Source: Alphaproteobacteria bacterium (GTDB taxonomy: Bacteria; Myxococcota_A; UBA796; GCA-2862545). From it: a stretch of DNA of 64,000 bases. Where the stretch lies: positions 124,001 to 188,000 of the forward strand of contig JACKER010000015.1 in assembly GCA_020632925.1 (NCBI GenBank), written 5' to 3'. The notes below the pieces were generated by a model. The model was not told where the DNA came from and did no database searches. It was given only the letters and a program-made list of their open reading frames with translations. Position 1 is the first letter of the stretch. Each line of letters begins with the position of its first letter. The position numbers and the translations under genes are program-made. Positions 44,012 through 51,822 of the stretch are shown piece by piece.

Positions 44012-45511
44012 TTGCCGCTCGACACCTCGGCCCAGCTGGCACTCTGGAGGGAGGTGTCCCGACATCTCGACCTGTCGGAGTCCGTCCGGGGACTGTTCCC
44101 CTTGTTGGCCGATCAGCTGCCGCTCGACTGGCTGCTGGTGCTCGGCTGGACCGATGCGCGCGGCGAGCTCGCGGTGCTGGCCGAGGCGGGCGAGCTCCCC
44201 GCAGGGCTCGTGCACCGGCACACCCTCCCCACTCCACGGGCGACGGAGCTGCGCGCCTGGGGCCTGAGCGGCCGGGTCACCCGCTGGCTGTCGCGCGGCG
44301 AGACGGCGTTGGGTCGCGCGTTGATCCCCGAGGCCCTGGTGGGGCCGTGCTCCGCCATCCCGCTGCCCGTCGACGGCGCGCTGCGGGGCGTGCTCCTCGC
44401 CGGGGGTGCGCTCGACCGGGCAGACGCCGAGCTGCTCCGCGAGCCGTTCACCGTGGCCTTCGGCAACGACCTGCGCCTGCACGAGCTCGCCAGGCTGAAG
44501 GAAGCCGCCGAGGCCGATCGGCAGGCGCTGCTGCAGCGGCTGGGTCGCGAGGGTGTGACCGACGTGGTCGTCGGCGCCCAGGGCGGTCTGCGGGAGGTCA
44601 TGGCCCGCGTGGAGCAGGTCGCGCGCACGGACGCGCCGGTGCTCGTGCTCGGCGAGACCGGGTCGGGCAAGGAGCTCGTCGCCCGCGAGATCCACCACCG
44701 CTCCCCGCGCAGCCGTGGGCCCTTCCTCCGCGTGAACTGTGGCGCGATCCCCCCGGAGCTCGTGGACAGCGAGCTGTTCGGTCATGAGCGCGGCGCGTTC
44801 ACCGGCGCGGTCTCCCGCCGACAGGGCTGGTTCGAGCGCGCGGACGGGGGGACGCTGTTCCTCGACGAGGTCGGGGAGCTGCCGGCAGCGGCGCAGGTCC
44901 GGCTGCTGCGCGTGCTCCAGGACGGCGCGGTGCAGCGCGTCGGCGGCGAGGCGCCCGTGACGGTGGACGTGCGGATCGTGACCGCCACGCACCGCGACCT
45001 GCACGCGCTCCAGGAGGAGGGGAGCTTCCGGCGGGACCTCTGGTACCGGATCAGCGTGTTCCCCATCGAGATTCCGCCGCTGCGCGACCGTCGCGCGGAC
45101 GTGCCGGCGCTGGTGACGCACTTCGCCGAGCGCGCGGGGATGCGCCTCTTCGGGCTCCCGCTCCATCCCACCGAGCACGACCTGGACGTGCTGTGTGCCT
45201 ACGCCTGGCCGGGCAACGTGCGCGAGCTCGCGGCCGTGGTCGAACGCGCGGCGATCCTCGGGGACGGTGAGCGTCTGGACGTGGCTCGCGCGCTCGGGAC
45301 GCCCTCTCCGTCGGGACGCACGCCCCTGCCCGCGCCTCCCCGTCGCGCCACGGAGGAGTCCACGGAGCTCGAGCAGGTGTTGCGCCGCAGCCACGGCAGG
45401 ATCGAGGGGCCGTTCGGCGCCGCGGCCGCGCTCGGCGTGAACCCCGCCACGCTGCGCTCCCGGCTGCGTCGCCTCGGGATCGACTGGACGCGGTACCGTC
45501 CGGGGCGTTGA
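44012..45511 (+). CDS. Sigma-54-dependent activator with GAF-like sensor domain
   Basis: 499 residues. Residues ~1-170 form a GAF-like sensor domain (PLDWLLVLGWTDARGELAVLAEAG). The AAA+ domain has Walker A GETGSGKE, the GAFTGA loop (HERGAFTGAVSR) and Walker B LFLDEVGEL. The C-terminus is a Fis-type HTH (AAALGVNPATLRSRLRRLGI). There is no receiver domain, so control is by ligand or partner, not phospho-Asp. The TTG start is placed directly after the capA stop; no better start is seen. The Asp-box genes downstream may be its targets, which is inference. Confidence 0.9.
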   Translation: MPLDTSAQLALWREVSRHLDLSESVRGLFPLLADQLPLDWLLVLGWTDARGELAVLAEAGELPAGLVHRHTLPTPRATELRAWGLSGRVTRWLSRGETALGRALIPEALVGPCSAIPLPVDGALRGVLLAGGALDRADAELLREPFTVAFGNDLRLHELARLKEAAEADRQALLQRLGREGVTDVVVGAQGGLREVMARVEQVARTDAPVLVLGETGSGKELVAREIHHRSPRSRGPFLRVNCGAIPPELVDSELFGHERGAFTGAVSRRQGWFERADGGTLFLDEVGELPAAAQVRLLRVLQDGAVQRVGGEAPVTVDVRIVTATHRDLHALQEEGSFRRDLWYRISVFPIEIPPLRDRRADVPALVTHFAERAGMRLFGLPLHPTEHDLDVLCAYAWPGNVRELAAVVERAAILGDGERLDVARALGTPSPSGRTPLPAPPRRATEESTELEQVLRRSHGRIEGPFGAAAALGVNPATLRSRLRRLGIDWTRYRPGR

Positions 45512-45562
45512 TCGCCCGTCGTCGGGTTGTTCCCTGCGGTACGATGCGGACCGGAGGTCGCC

Positions 45563-46819
45563 GTGTGGTGGTGGACGAACGTAGCTCTGGGCTTCACCCT
45601 TCAGCCCACCGTGCCCCTGGACACGCGCACGGTCACCGGCCTCGCCGTCGCGGGTGACACCGTCGTGGTCACCCTCGTCGACGACGGCGTGCCCAACGAC
45701 ATCCTTGCCCGCACGAGCCTCGACGGCGGCCTCACGTTCGGCCCCCGCGAGCTGGTCCACAGCGTGACGCGGGCGCCCGATGCCTGGCATCGGCTGACGC
45801 CGCTGTCGACGACGGCGGTGGGCCTGTCCGCCGACGGCCTCGAGCGCTCCGTGGCGGGCGGCATCCTCATGACCGACAGCCGGCTGCCCCCGCTCTTCTC
45901 GTACCCGCCGGTCACGGTCGACGTGGAGTACGGCGCCGCCGGGGTGTGGCGGGACGACGGCGCGGGCTGGGTCCCCGCGCACTTCCTCGACGCGATGACC
46001 GACCGGTGCGACGCGGGCGGTCGGAGCTGCATGCTCCTCGCGCAGGTCGACGACGTGGCCGTGTCCGACGACGGCGACGTCGTCTGGAGCTCGTACACCG
46101 GCTGGGACCACTACCTGCAGGCGAACCCCGGCAGGCGAGGTCAGGCCCTGATCACGCGGGCGGTTCGAGGAAGCGCGGTGGGTGCTCCGATCGACCTGTC
46201 GGCGCGGCTGCTCGCCGACGATCGCACGATGGAGCTCGGGGCACGGATAGCGACCGACGCCTCCGGAGACCACGTCGTCGCCGCGCTCTACCGTGGGTCG
46301 AGCCCCGTCGAGCAGCACCTGGGCGTGTCCTTCGACGCGGGCGCGACCTGGCAGGACACGATGGTCGAGGGAGCGGCGAGCGACGTGGACTACGCTCGGG
46401 ACGCGGACATCGTCGCCTGGGGTGTGATCCGGACCTCACCCGTCGAGTACGCGATCGACGTACGCACCAGCACCGACGGCGGACGCACCTTCGGAGCGCC
46501 GGTCACCGTCCACGCCAGCGTTCACGGCTCGCCCCCCAGCCTGATGATCGACGAGCTCCGCCTGGCGATCTCGCGAGATGGGCAGGTGATGGCCGTGGTC
46601 CACGAAGAGGATCGGTGCTCCCCGAGCTGCGGCGGCGCCCCGGACGTGGTGCTCCGGGTCAGCGAGGACGGCGGCGCGACCTGGACGCGGCTCGGCGTGC
46701 TCACGACGACGTACGCGGCGACCTACCGCGTGGCCGTGTCCGACGATGGGGACACGATCTGGGTGGCGGCGCGGGACGCCTCGGGAGGCTCCAACCTGTA
46801 CCGTGCAACCCGTCCCTGA
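45563..46819 (+). CDS. Asp-box (BNR) beta-propeller protein, copy 1
   Basis: 418 residues from the GTG at 45563 (GGAGG 5 bases upstream). Short possible signal (VWWWTNVALGF). Sialidase-type Asp boxes S-x-D-x-G-x-T-[WF] occur as SLDGGLTFG, SFDAGATWQ, STDGGRTFG and SEDGGATWT. A Cys pair in 'TDRCDAGGRSCM' is kept in all paralogues. Asp boxes mark six- to eight-bladed propellers; the Arg triad of true sialidases is not apparent, so enzymatic activity is not claimed. First and most divergent of five tandem paralogues. Confidence 0.82.
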   Translation: MWWWTNVALGFTLQPTVPLDTRTVTGLAVAGDTVVVTLVDDGVPNDILARTSLDGGLTFGPRELVHSVTRAPDAWHRLTPLSTTAVGLSADGLERSVAGGILMTDSRLPPLFSYPPVTVDVEYGAAGVWRDDGAGWVPAHFLDAMTDRCDAGGRSCMLLAQVDDVAVSDDGDVVWSSYTGWDHYLQANPGRRGQALITRAVRGSAVGAPIDLSARLLADDRTMELGARIATDASGDHVVAALYRGSSPVEQHLGVSFDAGATWQDTMVEGAASDVDYARDADIVAWGVIRTSPVEYAIDVRTSTDGGRTFGAPVTVHASVHGSPPSLMIDELRLAISRDGQVMAVVHEEDRCSPSCGGAPDVVLRVSEDGGATWTRLGVLTTTYAATYRVAVSDDGDTIWVAARDASGGSNLYRATRP

Positions 46820-46893
46820 CGGAAATGTCCCAATGTCGTCTCGGACTGGCCTCCGGACGAGGGTGAAGGCAGCATGACGGTCTGGAGGCCTGC

Positions 46894-48126
46894 ATGCTCT
46901 GGATCGCCGCCGCCCACGCATTCACCGTCCAGCCACGCGTCCGCGTGGGGAGCGACGAGATCACGGGCCTTGCCGCCGCCGCCGGGGACACCGTGGTGGT
47001 CTCGGGTGGGAAGTACAACGGGTTCAACCAGGATCTCGTCGCGAAGACGAGCGTGGACCGAGGGCTGACCTTCACGTCGGAGGTCGTCGTCGCGGATCTG
47101 TACAGGTTCCGAGGCTTCCGCTCCACATCGCCCGGCGTCCGGTTCCCGGCTGCGCTCTCTTCCGACGCCTCGGTGCGGCTGGTGGCTGGGAACCTTTGGA
47201 TGTCCGACTACCGAGTGCCTTGGATCGGCGCGTACGACCCCGTGAAGTGGGGGGCGTTGGGGGTGTGGCGGGACGACGGCGCGGGGTGGGGGCCCGCCCA
47301 CGTCGTCGACGCGATGACCGACCGCTGCGCCACCCTCGGTCGTGGCTGCATGCTGCTGGTGGAGGTGACGGAGCTGGCGGCCTCGGACGATGGCAGCGTG
47401 GCCTGGACGACGTACCTGGGCGACGACCACCACGGCCAGGTCGATCCGGGCCATGGCCGACAGGTCTTGCTGGGTCGGACGGAGCATGGCGTCGTCGTCG
47501 GCGCGCCGCTGGACCTGTCGGCTGCGGTCCTCCCGAACGACCTGAGCAACGAACGAGATCCCCAGGTGGCGACGGACATCACGGGCGACCAGGTGTTCGT
47601 CGCGTTCGGCTCGCTCGGATCACCGATGGGGGCCGGCTACGTCGCCGGGGTGACGCTGGCGGCGTCGGTCGACGGGGGCGCCACCTGGACGACGAACACG
47701 GTCGACGGGGGAGGCGGCGACGTCGCTGTCGCGCGCGACACCGGCGAGGTGCTCTGGGCGGTCGCGAACCTGGTCGGCGGCGTGTCGGAGCTCCAGCTGC
47801 GGACCAGCACGGACGGCGGACAGACCTTCGGCGCCCCTGACATCCTGGCCGTGCCCCAGGTCTACACCGACCACCTCCGGTTGGCCGTGTCGCGGGACGG
47901 GGGCACCGTGGCCATCGCGTACTCGGGCGACCTGTTCGCGGGTCAGGCGAACGCGGGCATCGCCCATGTGCTGGTGAGCGAGGACGCTGGCGCGACGTGG
48001 ACCGACCTGTCGCTCGGCCTCCGCTGCTACGACGAGTTCGAGCTCGCCATCTCGGACGACGGGGACACGGTGTACGTCCTCGGGGCCAACAACGGCGACG
48101 CCTGGTTGGTGCGAGCGACCCGCTGA
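46894..48126 (+). CDS. Asp-box (BNR) beta-propeller protein, copy 2
   Basis: 410 residues; GGAGG upstream of the ATG. Very short signal-like start MLWIAAAHAF. Asp boxes SVDRGLTFT, SVDGGATWT, STDGGQTFG and SEDAGATWT are spread through the length, with the paired cysteines in TDRCATLGRGCM. It ends WLVRATR, the same as copies 3 and 4. Probably secreted; ligand unknown. Confidence 0.83.
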   Translation: MLWIAAAHAFTVQPRVRVGSDEITGLAAAAGDTVVVSGGKYNGFNQDLVAKTSVDRGLTFTSEVVVADLYRFRGFRSTSPGVRFPAALSSDASVRLVAGNLWMSDYRVPWIGAYDPVKWGALGVWRDDGAGWGPAHVVDAMTDRCATLGRGCMLLVEVTELAASDDGSVAWTTYLGDDHHGQVDPGHGRQVLLGRTEHGVVVGAPLDLSAAVLPNDLSNERDPQVATDITGDQVFVAFGSLGSPMGAGYVAGVTLAASVDGGATWTTNTVDGGGGDVAVARDTGEVLWAVANLVGGVSELQLRTSTDGGQTFGAPDILAVPQVYTDHLRLAVSRDGGTVAIAYSGDLFAGQANAGIAHVLVSEDAGATWTDLSLGLRCYDEFELAISDDGDTVYVLGANNGDAWLVRATR

Positions 48127-48143
48127 CGGTCGATGGAGGGAAG

Positions 48144-49319
48144 ATGTTCTGGATCGCGACGGCTCACGCATTCACCCTGGACCCTCCGGTCCGGGTCGGC
48201 GACGAGATGATGGGGCTGGCGGCGGCGGGGGACACGGTCGTGCTGACCGGCCCACAGGACCGTGGCGCCAACCAGGACCTCGTGGTCCTGACCAGCGCCG
48301 ACCGAGGGCTCACCTTCACGACCGATGTGGTCGTGAGCGACCTGTTTCGCACACTCGACCCGTGGCGCCGTGTCCGGCCCTGGACCGGCAACCCCGTCGC
48401 ACTGTCCGCTGACGGCATGCACCGGGTGGTCGCGCAGGTGTTCCAGCTCGAGGACTCGCGGGTGCCCGAGATCGGCACGTACACGCCGGTCCAGTGGGGC
48501 GCGCTCGGGCTCTGGCGCGACGACGGTGCCGGATGGTCGGCGGCTCACGCGTTGGACGCGATGACGGACCTCTGCGACGGTCGGGGTCGTCGGTGCATGC
48601 ACCTGGACTCGGCGGAGGATCTGGCGGTCTCCGACGACGGCGACGTGGCCTGGACGACCTACGTCGCCACGGACGACCCTCCCCAATGGCTGTCGGCCAA
48701 CCGCTTGTGGCTGGCGCGATCGGTGCGCGGCGTCCCGGCGGCGTTGCCCATCGACCTGTCGACGACCCTCTCGATCCCCGAGAGGGGAGGCTGGCGGTCG
48801 CGTGTGGCCACGGACGAGACCGGCGATCAGGTCTTCGTCTCGTTCGACATGGCGTACCGGGGGCAGCTCGCGGCGTCGACGGACGGTGGCGCCACCTGGA
48901 TCACGCACACCGCGCCGGGCGTTGGTGGCGACGTCGCGGTCGCGCGGGACTCGGGCGAGGTGTTCTGGGCGCTGTGGTCCTTCGGCGGCCAGGTGGAGGT
49001 GCAGGTGCGGAGCAGCGTGGACGGCGGGCAGACGTTCGGCGCGCCCACCCGCGTCCGTGCCCCAGCCTCTGCACCAGAGTACCTCCGCTTCGCCGCGTCA
49101 CGCGACGGCCGGACGCTGGCGATGGCGTACATGGCGTTCCCAGGCGGGGACAACGGCGTCGAGCTCCAGGTGAGCGAGGACGGTGGTGCCACCTGGGCGG
49201 CGCATTGGATCGATTTGATTTCCTTCTGGCAGTTCGATCTCGCCATGTCCGACGACGGCGACACGATCTACGTGTTCGCGTACGACGGCGACGCGTGGCT
49301 GGTGCGAGCGACCCGCTGA
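48144..49319 (+). CDS. Asp-box (BNR) beta-propeller protein, copy 3
   Basis: 391 residues from the ATG at 48144, 5 bases after GGAGGG; the open frame upstream overlaps copy 2 and is ignored. Begins MFWIATAHAFTLDPP. Asp boxes SADRGLTFT, STDGGATWI, SVDGGQTFG and SEDGGATWA. It is very similar at DNA level to copy 4, including the leader and stop region, showing a recent tandem duplication. Confidence 0.83.
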   Translation: MFWIATAHAFTLDPPVRVGDEMMGLAAAGDTVVLTGPQDRGANQDLVVLTSADRGLTFTTDVVVSDLFRTLDPWRRVRPWTGNPVALSADGMHRVVAQVFQLEDSRVPEIGTYTPVQWGALGLWRDDGAGWSAAHALDAMTDLCDGRGRRCMHLDSAEDLAVSDDGDVAWTTYVATDDPPQWLSANRLWLARSVRGVPAALPIDLSTTLSIPERGGWRSRVATDETGDQVFVSFDMAYRGQLAASTDGGATWITHTAPGVGGDVAVARDSGEVFWALWSFGGQVEVQVRSSVDGGQTFGAPTRVRAPASAPEYLRFAASRDGRTLAMAYMAFPGGDNGVELQVSEDGGATWAAHWIDLISFWQFDLAMSDDGDTIYVFAYDGDAWLVRATR

Positions 49320-49336
49320 CGGTCGATGGAGGGAAG

Positions 49337-50503
49337 ATGTTCTGGATCGCGACGGCTCACGCATTCACCCTGGACCCGCCGGTCCAGGTCGGCGACAGGA
49401 TGATGGGGCTGGCGGCGGCGGGGGACATGGTCGTGCTGACCGGCCCACAGGACCGTGGCTTCAACCAGGACCTCGTGGTCCTGACCAGCGCCGACCGAGG
49501 TCTCACCTTCACGACCGATGTGGTCGTGAGCGACCTGTTTCGCACACCCGACCTGTGGTGCTTTGTCCAGCCCGGGAACGGCAACCCCGTCGCACTGTCC
49601 GCCGACGGCATGCACCGGGTGGTCGCGCAGGTGTTCCAGCTCGAGGACTGGCGGGTGCCCGAGATCGGCACGTACACGCGGGTCCAATGGGGCGCGCTCG
49701 GGCTCTGGCGCGACGACGGTGCCGGATGGTCGGCGGCTCACGCGTTGGACGCGATGACGGACCTCTGCGACGGTCGGGGTCGTCGGTGCATGCACCTGGA
49801 CTCGGCGGAGGATCTGGCGGTCTCCGACGACGGCGACGTGGCCTGGACGACCTACGCCGCCACGGAGGGCCTTCCCCGATGGGTGGGGGCGAACCGCTTG
49901 TGGCTGGGGCGATCGGTGCGCGGCGTCCCGGCGGCGTTGCCCATCGACCTGTCGACGACCTTCTCGATCCCCGAGCAGGGAGGCTGGCGCTCGCGTGTGG
50001 CCACGGACGAGACCGGCGATCAGGTCTTCGTCTCGTTCGACGTGGCGTACCGGGGGCAGCTCGCGGCGTCGACGGACGGTGGCGCCACCTGGATCACGCA
50101 CACCGCGCTGGGCATTGGTGGCGACGTCGCGGTCGCGCGGGACTCGGGCGAGGTGTTCTGGGCGCTGTGGTCCTTCGGCGGCCAGGGGGCCGAGGTGCAC
50201 GTGCGGAGCAGCGTGGACGGTGGGCAGACGTTCGGCGCGCCCACCCGCGTCCGTGCCCCTCTCTCCGACGGTGAGTACCTCCGCTTCGCCGCGTCACGCG
50301 ACGGCCGGACGCTGGCGATGGCGTACATGGCGGCCCGAGGCGTCGAGCTCCAGGTGAGCGAGGACGGTGGTGCCACCTGGGCGGCGCTTTGGATCGATGT
50401 GTATTCCTACCGCCAGTTCGAGCTCGCCATGTCCGACGACGGCGACACGATCTACGTGTTCGCGTACGACGGCGACGCGTGGCTGGTGCGCGCCAACCGC
50501 TGA
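49337..50503 (+). CDS. Asp-box (BNR) beta-propeller protein, copy 4
   Basis: 388 residues. Near-duplicate of copy 3 with the same start MFWIATAHAF, Asp boxes and C-terminus (ends WLVRANR). Compared with copy 3 it lacks a few residues in two loops, e.g. the segment after MAYMA. Substitutions seem concentrated in loops, as expected if the surface is diversifying, but this needs an alignment. Confidence 0.83.
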   Translation: MFWIATAHAFTLDPPVQVGDRMMGLAAAGDMVVLTGPQDRGFNQDLVVLTSADRGLTFTTDVVVSDLFRTPDLWCFVQPGNGNPVALSADGMHRVVAQVFQLEDWRVPEIGTYTRVQWGALGLWRDDGAGWSAAHALDAMTDLCDGRGRRCMHLDSAEDLAVSDDGDVAWTTYAATEGLPRWVGANRLWLGRSVRGVPAALPIDLSTTFSIPEQGGWRSRVATDETGDQVFVSFDVAYRGQLAASTDGGATWITHTALGIGGDVAVARDSGEVFWALWSFGGQGAEVHVRSSVDGGQTFGAPTRVRAPLSDGEYLRFAASRDGRTLAMAYMAARGVELQVSEDGGATWAALWIDVYSYRQFELAMSDDGDTIYVFAYDGDAWLVRANR

Positions 50504-50521
50504 CCGCCGATGGAGGCAACG

Positions 50522-51807
50522 ATGTTCTGGATGGCGACCGCTCACGCCTTCACGCTGGATCCGCCCGTTCTGGTCGGTGAGGACGTCGCCGGCCTCGCCG
50601 CCGCCGGGGACACGGTCGTGCTCTCTGGCCGGGAGGCGCGCGGGTACACCTCGGACCTGGTCGTACAGACCAGCGGGGACCGAGGCGTCACCTTCAGCTC
50701 CGACGTCGTGGTGAGCGACCTCGAGCGGACGCTGGACCCGTGGCGCACGCTGTGGGACGTGGAGGGGTACCCCGTCGCGCTCTCGGCCGACGCGGCCCAG
50801 CGCCTGGTCGCCGTGAGCGCCATCCTGCGCGACAGTCGGGTCCCCGACCACAACCCGTACACGCCGGTCGAGTGGGGAGCGTTGGGCGTGTGGCGGGAGG
50901 ACGGCGCGGGCTGGGTGCGCGCTCACGTCGTGGACGCGATGACCGACCTCTGCAGCGCTCCGGGTCGCCGGTGCATGCACCTGAACGACGTGAGCGATCT
51001 CGCGGCCTCGGACGACGGCGACGTGTCGTGGACGACCTACCACGGCTGGGACCAGTACCAGCAGCGGAACCCCGGCCTCGGGAACCAGGTGCTCCTGGCC
51101 AGGACGGTGCGCGGCGTCGCGGTCGGAGCGCCGATCGATCTGTCGACGACCGTCCTCGCCGACCCGACCGGCAACGAGTTCGACGCTCGGGTCGCCACGG
51201 ACGCGACGGGCGACGAGGTCCTCGCGACGTTCGAGGCGCCCGGCGCTCTGGGGACCTCGGTCCGCGTGCTCGCCGTGTCCCAGGACGCAGGCGCCACCTG
51301 GATGTCGCACACGGTGGACGGAAGCGGCGGGGACGTCGCTCTCGCTCGGGACGCGGGCACGGTCCTGTGGGCCACGGGGTGGTACGGAGGGGGCGGGTCC
51401 GAGATCCGCGTGCGGACCAGCGTGGACGGCGGGCAGACGTTCGGCGCTCCGGTCACCGTCGTCCAGCCCACGTTCGCCTTCTCGTACCTGCGGCTGGCCG
51501 TCTCCCGCGTCGGTGATCGGCAGCGCCGCCCGGACGGGGCCGCCCGCTCAACCCGCGCCAGGCCTTCGATCCCTTCGGCGCGGACGGCGCGACGGTCGCC
51601 ATCGCGTGGGGCGAGGGCCCGGGAGGTGGGTATGCCGTCCACCTGCTCACGAGCGAGGACGCTGGCGCCACCTGGACCGATCGGCCGGCGGGGGTCGCAA
51701 GCCGCGAGGCGTACGAGCTCGCCATCTCCGACGACGGTGACGCGGTCTACCTGCTCGCCACCGACACCTCCCACGACTCGTGGCTGGTGCGCGTGACCCG
51801 TCCCTGA
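50522..51807 (+). pseudogene. Asp-box (BNR) beta-propeller gene, copy 5, frame-disrupted
   Basis: Begins MFWMATAHAFTLDPPV (ATG 50522, GGAGG upstream) and follows the family up to RLAVSR near residue 329. The paralogues continue directly with DGGTVAIAY; here that continuation (DGATVAIAW) resumes at 51583 in another frame. Between them is a 74-bp segment (51509-51582) with no counterpart. The restored frame runs on through SEDAGATWTD and ELAISDDGDAVY to WLVRVTRP and a TGA at 51805-51807. The unshifted frame stops at 51796 with unrelated, Arg/Ser-rich sequence. It may be a recent pseudogene or a sequencing indel plus a longer loop. Confidence 0.8.
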
Positions 51808-51822
51808 CCTACGCTGTGTCGC

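Larger units (their letters stand above)
48121..50506 (+). repeat. Recent tandem duplication of the Asp-box gene (two units of ~1.19 kb)
   Basis: Unit 1 (48121-49313) and unit 2 (49314-50506) share the leader CGCTGACGGTCGATGGAGGG and long identical runs, with scattered point differences and short indels. The offset between the two ATGs is 1193 bp. Differences cluster in loop regions such as 48355-48385 versus 49548-49578. Confidence 0.85.

Noticed and set aside
45563..51807. True sialidases
   Set aside because: Asp boxes are present, but the catalytic arginine triad and an FRIP-type motif are not visible.
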